The position numbers were made by a program, and so were the translations under genes. DNA of 64,000 nt from Acidobacteriaceae bacterium (GTDB lineage: Bacteria > Acidobacteriota > Terriglobia > Terriglobales > Acidobacteriaceae), in the NCBI GenBank assembly GCA_003134995.1, contig PLDC01000005.1, positions 62,001-126,000 of the forward strand, given 5' to 3'. Under the pieces are notes generated by a model, which was not told where the DNA came from, made no database searches, and worked only from the letters and a program-made list of their open reading frames with translations. Shown piece by piece: positions 16,189 to 25,133 of the stretch. Each line of letters starts with the position of its first letter. The stretch's first letter is position 1.

Positions 16189-17370
16189 TTAGAACGCGTC
16201 GATCCCGGTAATGCTCTGCCCGATGATCAGCGAGTGCACATCGTGCGTGCCTTCGTAGGTCTTCACCGACTCTAAATTCATCATGTGCCGCATGATGGGA
16301 TAGTCGTCGGCTACGCCGTTCGCGCCTAGAATGTCACGCGAGAGGCGGGCGCATTCGAGGGCCATCCAGACGTTGTTGCGCTTGGCCATCGAAATGTGCT
16401 GGTGCTCGGCCTTGCCTGCATCTTTCAGGCGGCCGACTTGCAGCACAAGCAGTTGCGCTTTGGTGATTTCGCTGATCATCCAAGTGAGCTTGTCTTGCAC
16501 TAGCTGATGCGAGGCGATGGGTTGGTCGCGCCACTGCTTTCGAAGGATGGCGTACTGAAGGGCGCAGTCGTAACACGACATGGCTGCACCGATCGCTCCC
16601 CAAGCGATGCCGTAGCGGGCCTGATTCAAACACATCAGCGGAGATTTCAGCCCGCCGCTTTTCGGCAACAAGTTCGTCTCAGGGATGTGAACGTCCTGCA
16701 GCGACAGACCTGAAGTGACTGAAGCGCGCAGCGACCATTTGCCGTGGACATCCTGCGAGGTGAAACCGGGTCGATCTTTTTCAACCAGGAATCCGCGAAT
16801 CTTGTCGTTTTCGTTTTCAACTTTCGCCCAGATCACGGCGATGTCGGCGATGGTACCGGAAGTGATCCACATCTTCTCGCCGTTGAGGATGTATTCGTTG
16901 CCAACTTTGCGCGCGCGCGTCTTCATGCCGCCGGGGTTCGAGCCGAAGCCCGGCTCCGTCAGCCCGAAGCAGCCTAGCTTTTCACCTTTCTGCATGGGCG
17001 GCAGCCATGTTTCTTTCTGCTCCTCGCTGCCGAATTCGTAGATCGGGTACATGCACAGTCCCGACTGCACGCTGACGAAGCTGCGCACGCCGGAGTCGCC
17101 GCGCTCGAGTTCCTGCGTCATCAGTCCGTATTCGACGTTGCCCATGCCGGCGCAGCCGTAGCCCTTGAGCGACGCGCCGAAGAAACCGAGGTCCGCCATG
17201 GGCTTGACCAGTTCGCGCGGAAAGCGCCCAGCGCGGTTGCACTCTTCGATGATAGGAATAAGGTTGTCTTCAATGAACTGGCGCGTGGTGTCACGCACCA
17301 GGCGCTCTTCTTCGGTGAGTAGCGCATCGAACTGGATGAAATCGACTCCGCGAAATTTAATGGCAGGCAT
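16189..17370 (-). CDS. Glutaryl-CoA dehydrogenase-like enzyme
   Basis: The 393-aa product matches the glutaryl-CoA dehydrogenase branch of acyl-CoA dehydrogenases. It starts IKFRGVDFIQFDALLTEEE and has the FAD/substrate motif CFGLTEPGFGSNPGGMKTRA and the catalytic base region TYEGTHDVHSLIIGQ (E373). GCDH oxidises and decarboxylates glutaryl-CoA to crotonyl-CoA in lysine and tryptophan breakdown. Related enzymes act on other dicarboxylic or aromatic-derived CoA esters, so the exact substrate is not certain. The ATG at 17368-17370 follows GGAG; the upstream open frame is discarded. It appears monocistronic. Confidence 0.88.
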   Translation of the reverse strand: MPAIKFRGVDFIQFDALLTEEERLVRDTTRQFIEDNLIPIIEECNRAGRFPRELVKPMADLGFFGASLKGYGCAGMGNVEYGLMTQELERGDSGVRSFVSVQSGLCMYPIYEFGSEEQKETWLPPMQKGEKLGCFGLTEPGFGSNPGGMKTRARKVGNEYILNGEKMWITSGTIADIAVIWAKVENENDKIRGFLVEKDRPGFTSQDVHGKWSLRASVTSGLSLQDVHIPETNLLPKSGGLKSPLMCLNQARYGIAWGAIGAAMSCYDCALQYAILRKQWRDQPIASHQLVQDKLTWMISEITKAQLLVLQVGRLKDAGKAEHQHISMAKRNNVWMALECARLSRDILGANGVADDYPIMRHMMNLESVKTYEGTHDVHSLIIGQSITGIDAF

Positions 17371-18005
17371 AAGGAATCTCCGTGAGGTGCAGGCAAACAT
17401 ATGACGGTAGCAGGGGCGCGGGAGCGGGGTCAACGGCTGACGCGAAAGCGTCTCTCGGCTTGTTCGGCCTGAGTTATGAGCTCGCCTTGCTCCGCTCGGC
17501 GGACAGCCGAGGCGGCTCTCTCCACGTAAGCATTTCCCTCTCGAACCCTCAGGCACTTAGGTAAGCAGCTGGCGGCAACAGCCTTATGAACACTCATTGA
17601 GTTCGTTCAACGATTCCGTCCCCGGGAGTATGCAAATACCTGCATACTTTTTACCGAAATGCCCGAACCTTCCACAGTGTGCAATAACTTTCACCCTTGA
17701 CAACACTATTCCTGCACCGGAGAATGAGGAAGATTTCAACGGCGCTGGCAAGCCCCAGTCGCTGGATTTCCCCCTATCCTACGCGGCCGGAACACCGACA
17801 TTTGTCTGAGGGACAATTACGGTATGACTTGGACTACCCCGCAGTTCGAGGAGATTCAGTTGAACTGCGAGATCAATTCCTACGTCAGTGCGCGGCTATA
17901 ACTTTCTGCAGACAAGAGTGAAGGACGTATTAGCAGGCTTCAGCTGAGGCCAGGTTTTTCCCCCGCAATACAAGTCAGACTTGTCACTTGAAGGAGTTGG
18001 GGCTT
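17371..18005. other. Regulatory gap before the SGNH/Ig gene
   Basis: No gene is supported. It holds an 8-bp inverted repeat of the AGTATGCA motif (17627-17648) and a candidate promoter: TTGACA at 17697-17702, a 17-bp spacer and GAGAAT at 17720-17725. If used, that promoter leaves a leader of about 270 nt before the ATG at 18006. Confidence 0.4.
17627..17648. promoter_or_regulatory. Palindromic AGTATGCA site
   Basis: AGTATGCA (17627-17634) and TGCATACT (17641-17648) form perfect 8-bp arms around AATACC. Single copies of the same octamer occur upstream of other exported-protein genes in the window. Confidence 0.45.
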
Positions 18006-21000
18006 ATGGCCTTGAGCATGCACCGCATCTCGCGCGTCGTTTTGAATTCTCTCCTGCTGGCTGCACTCGCCACGATCGCCAGCACCGCCGCTCACGCCCA
18101 AAACCCAAACTGCCCCAACGGATCGGGAGAGATCTGTTCCGTACCGAGTTCGTGGACCTTCGCGAACACCTACGTCGGAAAAGCCAGCGGCAACAAGACG
18201 CTGACCATCTACAACAACACCAGCTCCGGCACGCTCTATATCGAGACGATTGCGTTTTCCTGCACCACCGGCTCCTCAGGAGATTGGGGCATCGCGTCCG
18301 GCACCGTACCTTTTCAGATGGGCCAAACGCAGACCCTCACCCACTATTCGATATTCTTTCAGCCGCACTCCGCCATCGCGGAGAGTTGTAACTTTGTGCT
18401 CACCATGCTGGATGGGTTCGTGCTGAACGTCCCAGTCACGGGCACGGGTTTAGCGACAACAGCGGCCTCAAGTTTGAGCGTGTCCTCGATGAGCTTTCCC
18501 AACCAGAGTGTGGGCACCACGAGCGCCGCGCAAACCGTGACGATCACCAACAACGGCAGCGCAACCTTGAATCTGGAAGCGATTAACATCGCGCCGCCAA
18601 GTTTCACGACCAACACTGTCACTTTTCCCTACGCCATAAAAGCCAATTCCAGCCTCACGCTTTCGGTTTATTACACTCCGAGCCAGGTTATCTCAGAAAC
18701 AGGCGTGTTGGATCTGGACTATGACGCCATTCCCGACAATGGCGTATCGCTCACCGGCAATGGCACTGCGGCCACTACCTTAAAAGTCGCTACCAACCCC
18801 ATGTTGCCGCAGGCCACGCAAGGCTATGCCTACGAAGCCGCCCTAACAACCAGCGGCGGCGTTGGACCTTATACATGGAGCGTTGCCTCCGGATCTTCGC
18901 TGCCTTCGGGACTCACTCTTTCCAGTTCCGGCGAGATCACAGGAACCGTCGCTTCAACAGTCGCGGTTGGCAGCTACCCTTTCACCGTTCAGGTTACAGA
19001 CACTTCCAACGGTGCGACGGCAACCAGTCTGTTGACCGTCGGCGTATATGCCTATCTCGGCGATGGCAACGGCGAAAGCTGCAACGATCTTTCATGGAAT
19101 GACCCTGTACTGAATACCCCGATGATCGCGATTACCGACCTTGGCACCGGCGAATTTGAAGGTCAGTACGAAGGTGGACTCTATCCCAATGGCAGCAACG
19201 TGCGGCCTTCCGCGCAGAACTCTTATGGCATAGGCCTCGCGGATGCGATTCAGCCCCTCAGTTCCACTGGCGCACCCGACCCTACCGGCAAGTACGTTTT
19301 CATGGCGATCGGGGAATCGACCGCGCAGAACGAATTTAACCGCTTCCTGCCTATCGCCAATGCCGATCCCACAAAGAATCCGAACCTTGTAATCGTCAAC
19401 GGAGCGCAGGGCGGAGCCACGCCAAACACTCTTACGAGCACCACTTCCGCGTATTGGACGACGGTGCTCGAAAATTATCTTCCGCAGAATAGCGTGACCG
19501 CCGATCAGGTCGTCGTCATTTGGATGGAAGACACCGACGGAATCGCCACCGGAACCTTCCCGACCGACATCACCAGCTTGCAGTCTGAGTACGAGACGCT
19601 GATGCAGACCATGCTCACTTTGTTTCCGAATCTGAAGATGGTCTATTTCTCGTCGCGAGTCTATGCCGGCTACTCCAACGGCCTGGCTACTCCCGATAAT
19701 CCTGAACCCTACGCGTACGAGGTCGGATACGCAGTGAAGTGGGCGATCGGCGACCAGCTCAACGGCAATGCGAATCTGAACTACAACCCGGCGGATGGTC
19801 CGGTAGTGGCGCCGTGGATGTCCTGGGGTCCCTACTATTGGTCGAACGGCATGCTCGGACGCAGCGACGGCCTGGTCTGGGATTGCGAAGATTTCTCATT
19901 CGATGGAACGCATCCCTCAACCTTCTTTGGTCAGTTGAAGGTCGCGACTCAATTGCTCCACTTCCTGAGAACCGACGTCACGACTGTACCGTGGTATCTG
20001 GCGCCAGTGTTGGGTCTCACCGCGACCGCCGGCAACAATCAGAGTGGTTACGTGGGCACGGCTCTGCCCACTGCTCTCAGCGTCCTCGCTTCGAATCTGA
20101 ACTCTGGCGTCGGGAACTCTGGAGTGAGCGTGAGCTTCAGCGATGGCGGCGTGGGAGGCAGCTTCAACCCACCATCGCCAGTAGTTACGGGCAGCAACGG
20201 AACCGCATCCACTACTTACACTCTGCCGCCCGCAGCCCAAACCGTCACCATCACCGCAAGCAGTTCCGGCTATACCTCAACAACATTCACCGAAACCGCG
20301 ACTTCGACCGGAGTCACACTCGCCCTCGCGGCCACCGGAGGCAACAACCAGAGCGGCGGCACCGGCACCACCCTGCCCACAGCGCTCCTCGTTACGGCAA
20401 CCAATAACGGCACTCCTGTCGCGGGCGTAAGCGTCACCTTCGTCGATAACGGAGCGGGAGGAACGTTCGGAACTCCAACCGTGGTTACGGGCTCGAACGG
20501 CACTGCCTCGAGCACATACACCCTGCCATCGACGGCGCAAACCGTGACCGTCACCGCCAGCAGTTCGGGTTATACGTCGGCAAATTTCACGGAAATCGCT
20601 GACACTCTCGCGCTCAGCCCCAATGGCGGCAACAATCAAACAGGCAGCGTTGGCTACGTTCTGCCGGTTGCTCTGACCGTGCTTGCGTCGAGTGACGGCA
20701 GCCCAGTCTCAGGACTCAGCGTCAGCTTCACCGACAACGGGGCCGGCGGGACCTTCGGCAGCCCAACCGCCACGACAGGCTCGAACGGCATCGCATCCTC
20801 TACTTACACTCTGCCGTCGACTGCGAAAACTGTCACCATCAACGCCACCAGCGCCAACTACACGTCGGCAACGTTTACCGAGACGGCCGCCACCTGCGCC
20901 ATGACCACAACCGCTGGCAATAACCAGAGCGGCATGGAGAGCACTACGCTACCCCTAGCGCTCTCAGCGGTAGCCTCGTGCAACGGCATTCCTGAATCCG

Positions 21001-21779
21001 GCGTGAGCGTCACCTTCAGCGACGGCGGCGCAGGCGGAACCTTTAGCACGCCAACCTCGGTCACCGGAACCAACGGCACCGCAACCAGCACTTACACTCT
21101 GCCGGCGAGCGTTGAAACCATTACCATCACGGCCACGGGCTCGGGCGGTTATGCGCCCTCGACCTTCACTGAAACTTCCACCCCAACGGTAACCAACATC
21201 ACGGGGGTTTCGGGTCAGAAGCAATCTGGAACAGTAGGATCTACGTTGCCGCTGCCCATCGTCCTCAAGGCCAAGAATGCTTCGGGGAAGGCCGTGTCGG
21301 GCGCTCCGATTACGTTCTCAGACTCCGGCCTGGGAGGCACGTTCTCCCCGAATCCGGCAATTACCGGTACCAACGGAGAGGCGAGCACTACCTTCACGCT
21401 TCCCACCTCCGCGAAGACCTTCGCCGTAAACGGCGCGGACGGCAGCGCATTCGCCAACGTGACCGAAACCTCGGTGGCCGACCCGGCCTCAATACTCGAG
21501 ATCGTCTCGGGCAACAACCAGCAAGGGCAGCCCAGCAAGGCGCTACTTAACAAGCTGGTCGTAAAGGTAACCGATCAGTACCAGAATCCGATCACGGGCG
21601 TAACCGTTACCTTCACCGACAACGGCGCGGGAGGAACGTTCTCCGCCACGAAGCCGGTAACGGGTACCAACGGTGAGGCTTCGGTTACCTACACCTGTGG
21701 AACGAAAACAGGTAAGGTAACCATCTCCACGACTACATCCACGCTGGGGCCTGTCAACTTCACGGAGACAGTGAAGTGA
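18006..21779 (+). CDS. Exported ASH / SGNH-like / Big-1 repeat protein
   Basis: The 1257-aa product has a signal peptide (to about residue 30, ending AHAQ). Two choice-of-anchor-D (ASH-like) domains follow (about 40-250), then a putative Ig (He_PIG-type) domain (about 258-340). Next comes an SGNH-hydrolase-like region (about 345-650) with GEST (S438), VIVNGAQGGAT and FDGTHPS (H636). Six Big-1-like repeats with cores such as FTDNGAGGTFGSP and GSNGxASSTYTLP end the protein. The SGNH-like part could cut esters on polysaccharide, but GES replaces the usual GDS. The start ATG follows AAGGAG by nine bases. A paralogue without the Ig repeats is at 28851-30800. Confidence 0.8.
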   Translation: MALSMHRISRVVLNSLLLAALATIASTAAHAQNPNCPNGSGEICSVPSSWTFANTYVGKASGNKTLTIYNNTSSGTLYIETIAFSCTTGSSGDWGIASGTVPFQMGQTQTLTHYSIFFQPHSAIAESCNFVLTMLDGFVLNVPVTGTGLATTAASSLSVSSMSFPNQSVGTTSAAQTVTITNNGSATLNLEAINIAPPSFTTNTVTFPYAIKANSSLTLSVYYTPSQVISETGVLDLDYDAIPDNGVSLTGNGTAATTLKVATNPMLPQATQGYAYEAALTTSGGVGPYTWSVASGSSLPSGLTLSSSGEITGTVASTVAVGSYPFTVQVTDTSNGATATSLLTVGVYAYLGDGNGESCNDLSWNDPVLNTPMIAITDLGTGEFEGQYEGGLYPNGSNVRPSAQNSYGIGLADAIQPLSSTGAPDPTGKYVFMAIGESTAQNEFNRFLPIANADPTKNPNLVIVNGAQGGATPNTLTSTTSAYWTTVLENYLPQNSVTADQVVVIWMEDTDGIATGTFPTDITSLQSEYETLMQTMLTLFPNLKMVYFSSRVYAGYSNGLATPDNPEPYAYEVGYAVKWAIGDQLNGNANLNYNPADGPVVAPWMSWGPYYWSNGMLGRSDGLVWDCEDFSFDGTHPSTFFGQLKVATQLLHFLRTDVTTVPWYLAPVLGLTATAGNNQSGYVGTALPTALSVLASNLNSGVGNSGVSVSFSDGGVGGSFNPPSPVVTGSNGTASTTYTLPPAAQTVTITASSSGYTSTTFTETATSTGVTLALAATGGNNQSGGTGTTLPTALLVTATNNGTPVAGVSVTFVDNGAGGTFGTPTVVTGSNGTASSTYTLPSTAQTVTVTASSSGYTSANFTEIADTLALSPNGGNNQTGSVGYVLPVALTVLASSDGSPVSGLSVSFTDNGAGGTFGSPTATTGSNGIASSTYTLPSTAKTVTINATSANYTSATFTETAATCAMTTTAGNNQSGMESTTLPLALSAVASCNGIPESGVSVTFSDGGAGGTFSTPTSVTGTNGTATSTYTLPASVETITITATGSGGYAPSTFTETSTPTVTNITGVSGQKQSGTVGSTLPLPIVLKAKNASGKAVSGAPITFSDSGLGGTFSPNPAITGTNGEASTTFTLPTSAKTFAVNGADGSAFANVTETSVADPASILEIVSGNNQQGQPSKALLNKLVVKVTDQYQNPITGVTVTFTDNGAGGTFSATKPVTGTNGEASVTYTCGTKTGKVTISTTTSTLGPVNFTETVK

Positions 21780-21873
21780 TTGGAATTGAACGGGACTGGA
21801 CATTGACAACTTTTGCCGCTGATTCTCCCTCAATTAGCGTTTGCACGCAGCAGGTTAGTTGGAGGAGGATACG

Positions 21874-24321
21874 TTGAATTGTTATCGTTTGTCGAAGGCG
21901 CTCGGCGCCGTCGCGATCCTGTCCGTGCTGTCATTGACGGTGTGTTTTTCCCGAGCTTCCGCTCAGGTGAGCGTGCTCACCAACAAGTATGACAACTCAC
22001 GCGACGGACAAAACATCAGCGAAACCCTGCTCACTTCCGCGGATGTAAACTCCAATCAATTCGGTAAGCTCTTCGCCTTCAGCGTTGATGGCTACGTTTC
22101 GGCCCAGCCCCTTTACATGTATGCCCTGACCGTCAACGGAGCCACGCACAACGTGGCTTTCGTCGCCACCGAGCATGACAGCGTGTTTGCCATTGACGCC
22201 GATACCGGCGCTTTGCTCTGGCAAACCAGCCTTCTCTATCCGGCTGGCGCGACCACTGTAACCATGGCAGTGCAAGGCTGTAGCGGCGTTACGGGATTGA
22301 ACGAAGTTGGAATTCTGGGAACGCCAGTCATCGACCCCACCAGCGGAACTCTTTACGTGGTCGCGAAGACGGCACTCTCGGGAACTTATTATTTCTATCT
22401 GCACGCACTCGATGTCACGACCGGCGCCGAAATGTTCGGAGGTCCCACTCCGATCAGCGCCACCGTCGGAACCTTGACCTTCACCGTCAAGAACCAGCTC
22501 CAGCGCCCAGCTTTGTTGGAATCGAATGGCAACATCTTCATCGGATTCGGATCGAACGGCTGCGACTTGAACGCTCGCGGCTGGCTGTTCGCCTACAGTG
22601 CTTCCACGCTGCAGCAATTAGCCGTCATGACCATGCAGCCCGATAACAACTACGGCAGCTCGATCTGGCAAAGCGGCGTCGGCCCCTCCGCAGACGGCGC
22701 AGGCAATATTTATATTTCGACCGCAAACGGCCTCTTTGATTTTGGCGACAACATTTTCGATCTCGGCGATAGCCTGCTGCAGTTGCAACTCGGCGCCAGC
22801 GGTTTCACCGTCGCGGATTCTTTCACGCCCTTCGATCAGTCCACTCTAGCCGCCGACGATATGGACATGGGCTCCGGCGCCATGACTCTTCTTCCGCCGC
22901 AAACCACTGGCGCTTACCCGAATCTGCTGGTCACCGCCGGCAAGCGTGGCGACATTTACCTGATCAATACCGACAGCATGGGCGGCTACAGCACGGCCAG
23001 CAATTCCCAGATTCCTCAATACATTCCTGGCGCACTCGCCGAGTACTATCATGGCAGCCCTTTGTACTGGAACAACGGCACCGACTCCCTCGTGTACTTT
23101 CTCTCGCACGGAGATTATTTAAGATCGTATTCGCTGGCGAATGGCGCGCTCACGGCCTTCGGACAGACGACGAGCAAGCTGACCACGTACGGACTTCCCG
23201 AAGTTTCTTCCAACGGAACCAGCAACGGCATTGTGTGGCTCGTGCAAAATGTCAGCAACGTTCCGCTGCTCTCCGCCTATGACGCGACTGCGCTGTTCCA
23301 GCTCTACAATTCCGGCCAGGCATCGGGCGGCCGCGATACGTTAGGCACGGTCACGCATTTCGCCACTCCAACCGTCGCGAACGGAAAAGTGTATGCCGGC
23401 ACGCAAACGCAGCTCGCGGTTTATGGATTGTTTCCCGACATCGCTGTCACTGCGGGCAACGGCCAGACTGGCGCCGCAGGCACGGCGCTGCCCATAGCGC
23501 TCACGGTCACTGCGAACAATCCTTACAGTGGCGCGGTGCTTCCCGGCGTGAATGTAACCTTCAGCGATGGCGGCAAGGGTGGCGTTTTCAGCAATCCCAC
23601 AGCAACCACTGGTAGCAACGGCGTAGCTACAACCACGTATACATTACCGAAGACTCCAAAGACCGTTACGATAACGGGCTCAAGCACGGGCTATGCCTCT
23701 GCAATTTTCACCGAGACCAGCGTGGTTGGTCCGGTGGCATCGCTCAGCACGATCTCAGGCAGCAAACAAGTTGGGACTGTCGGAACGACTCTGCCCAACC
23801 CCATCGTGGTGAAGGCCAAGGATGCGGTCGGAAACTTGGTCTCGGGTACGTCGATTTCGTTCAGCGACGGCTTCGGCGGAACGTTCAATCCGAACCCCGG
23901 CATCACCGGCACGAACGGTGAAACCAGCACCATGTACACCCTGCCCACGGTAGCGAAGGCACTCACCGTGACCGCGCAGGATGGAACCATCAGCCTGAAG
24001 ATCACGGAGAATTCCACTCCGGCCAGCCCAGCCCTCACGAACATTATTCAAGGCAACAACCAGTCCGCGAATCCCAACAACAAGTTGCCGAAGACTCTGA
24101 TCGTATCGGTGACTGACCAATACGGAAATGGCATCTCAGGCCTAACCGTGAACTTCACCGACAACGGAGCGGGAGGCACATTCAGCAATTCGGCGCCCGT
24201 AACCAGCACCATCGGCGAAGTCACCGTGACCTACACCACCGGATCGCAAGCCGGCACGGTAACCATCGACGCGACCTATGGCAGCCTATCGCCAGCAGTC
24301 TTTACCGAAACCGTGAAGTAA
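21874..24321 (+). CDS. Exported PQQ-like propeller with Big-1 repeats
   Basis: The 815-aa product has a signal peptide ending near FSRASAQ. A PQQ-like beta-propeller follows (about residues 30-510; AFVATEHDSVFAIDADTGALLWQ is a typical blade), then three Big-1-like Ig repeats. The final repeats closely resemble those ending the upstream protein, and both proteins close with FTETVK. No enzymatic motif was seen, so a binding or scaffolding role is likely. The TTG start at 21874 follows GGAGGAGG by five bases. It lies 94 bp behind the SGNH/Ig gene on the same strand and may be co-transcribed with it. Confidence 0.78.
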   Translation: MNCYRLSKALGAVAILSVLSLTVCFSRASAQVSVLTNKYDNSRDGQNISETLLTSADVNSNQFGKLFAFSVDGYVSAQPLYMYALTVNGATHNVAFVATEHDSVFAIDADTGALLWQTSLLYPAGATTVTMAVQGCSGVTGLNEVGILGTPVIDPTSGTLYVVAKTALSGTYYFYLHALDVTTGAEMFGGPTPISATVGTLTFTVKNQLQRPALLESNGNIFIGFGSNGCDLNARGWLFAYSASTLQQLAVMTMQPDNNYGSSIWQSGVGPSADGAGNIYISTANGLFDFGDNIFDLGDSLLQLQLGASGFTVADSFTPFDQSTLAADDMDMGSGAMTLLPPQTTGAYPNLLVTAGKRGDIYLINTDSMGGYSTASNSQIPQYIPGALAEYYHGSPLYWNNGTDSLVYFLSHGDYLRSYSLANGALTAFGQTTSKLTTYGLPEVSSNGTSNGIVWLVQNVSNVPLLSAYDATALFQLYNSGQASGGRDTLGTVTHFATPTVANGKVYAGTQTQLAVYGLFPDIAVTAGNGQTGAAGTALPIALTVTANNPYSGAVLPGVNVTFSDGGKGGVFSNPTATTGSNGVATTTYTLPKTPKTVTITGSSTGYASAIFTETSVVGPVASLSTISGSKQVGTVGTTLPNPIVVKAKDAVGNLVSGTSISFSDGFGGTFNPNPGITGTNGETSTMYTLPTVAKALTVTAQDGTISLKITENSTPASPALTNIIQGNNQSANPNNKLPKTLIVSVTDQYGNGISGLTVNFTDNGAGGTFSNSAPVTSTIGEVTVTYTTGSQAGTVTIDATYGSLSPAVFTETVK

Positions 24322-24360
24322 ATCAGTAGGGACAGATCCTGCGGAGATAGGCTCGTGTAG

Positions 24361-24382
24361 GGACGGACGCATTCGTCCGTCC
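24361..24382. terminator. Hairpin between convergent genes
   Basis: GGACGGACG-CATT-CGTCCGTCC is a perfect 9-bp stem between the stops of the convergent genes at 24321 and 24399. No strong T-run follows on the plus strand, so it is either a weak bidirectional terminator or a dispersed palindrome. Confidence 0.5.
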
Positions 24383-24398
24383 AGGCGCAACTGCCAAC

Positions 24399-25133
24399 TT
24401 ATTTTTCTCGCGCAGGTAAAACGCGGCCGAGGGCTGCCTCCAATTGGTCAGGCTTAAAGCCAAACGGTCCGGGTCTGCTCTTGTAGGCGACGCGGCCTTG
24501 CGTGTCGATGAGGTAAATGCGGTCCGGCCAGCCTGTATACGCTTGTTCGGTCGAGTTGCCGAACTCGTCAAGCACCGCCGGAAGCTCAAGGGCGAGCTTT
24601 CGAACGCAGGTTCCGGCGATGAACGCGCGATCTTCTTCCGTTTTCGGGCTCGCAAAAACGACTTTCTCTTTGATGTTGCTCTCCATCTGCCAAACGTCAC
24701 TGGGATGCGCCTCTGTAATATAAACGACCAGAAAAGCGGCACGATCGCGATACTGCCGGTAGAGCTTGTTGAGTGCGGGAGCCTCCCGCCGGAACGGCGG
24801 TCAGGTGTAGCTTCCGAATACCAGCACCACCGGTTGTCGTTGGTTTAGGAGGGAGAACTGAACCCGCTCGCTCTTGTCCACTTTGAGCAGGGAGAAGTCC
24901 GGCGCCCGATCTCCCACATGCAGGCCTCCCGCACGCGCGTGGATCCACAATGTTTCAAACGGGAACAACATGAAGACGACGGGGCCAGGCATTTTCGCCA
25001 TCACTCGGCCGAAGGTCTCAGGAGTCTGGCGCATCGCCCACCAGATGTACGCTCCGAAACAGGCATAGGCAATTGCCAGCCCGAGTAGAAGCCGGATTAG
25101 GAGCCTGCGAACGAATGGACTTGGCTTCAGCAT
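24399..25133 (-). CDS. Deiodinase-like selenoprotein with in-frame UGA
   Basis: One frame runs from ATG 25131-25133 to 24399, interrupted only by TGA at 24801-24803. Read as selenocysteine (U111), it gives 244 residues of the iodothyronine-deiodinase family: a membrane anchor (about 10-33), GDRAPDFSLL, VLVFGSYT-U-PPFRREAPAL, FLVVYITEAHPSD, then GWPDRIYLIDTQGRVAYKS. Animal deiodinases carry Sec exactly at this point in FGSxTUPPF, and homology runs without a break across the codon. Bacterial members have a thioredoxin-like fold and no proven substrate. The ATG directly follows the TAA of the TonB receptor gene, so translation is probably coupled. Alternative: a cysteine codon mutated to TGA. 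Sec machinery is not in the window. Confidence 0.85.
24775..24803 (-). promoter_or_regulatory. Candidate bacterial SECIS after UGA
   Basis: In the mRNA, bases 12-26 after the UGA form GCGGG-AGGCU-CCCGC, a 5-bp GC stem with a loop containing GG at positions 18-19. This fits the spacing expected of bacterial SECIS elements. A competing stem CCGCC-GUUCC-GGCGG starts directly after the UGA. The fold was judged by eye only. Confidence 0.55.
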
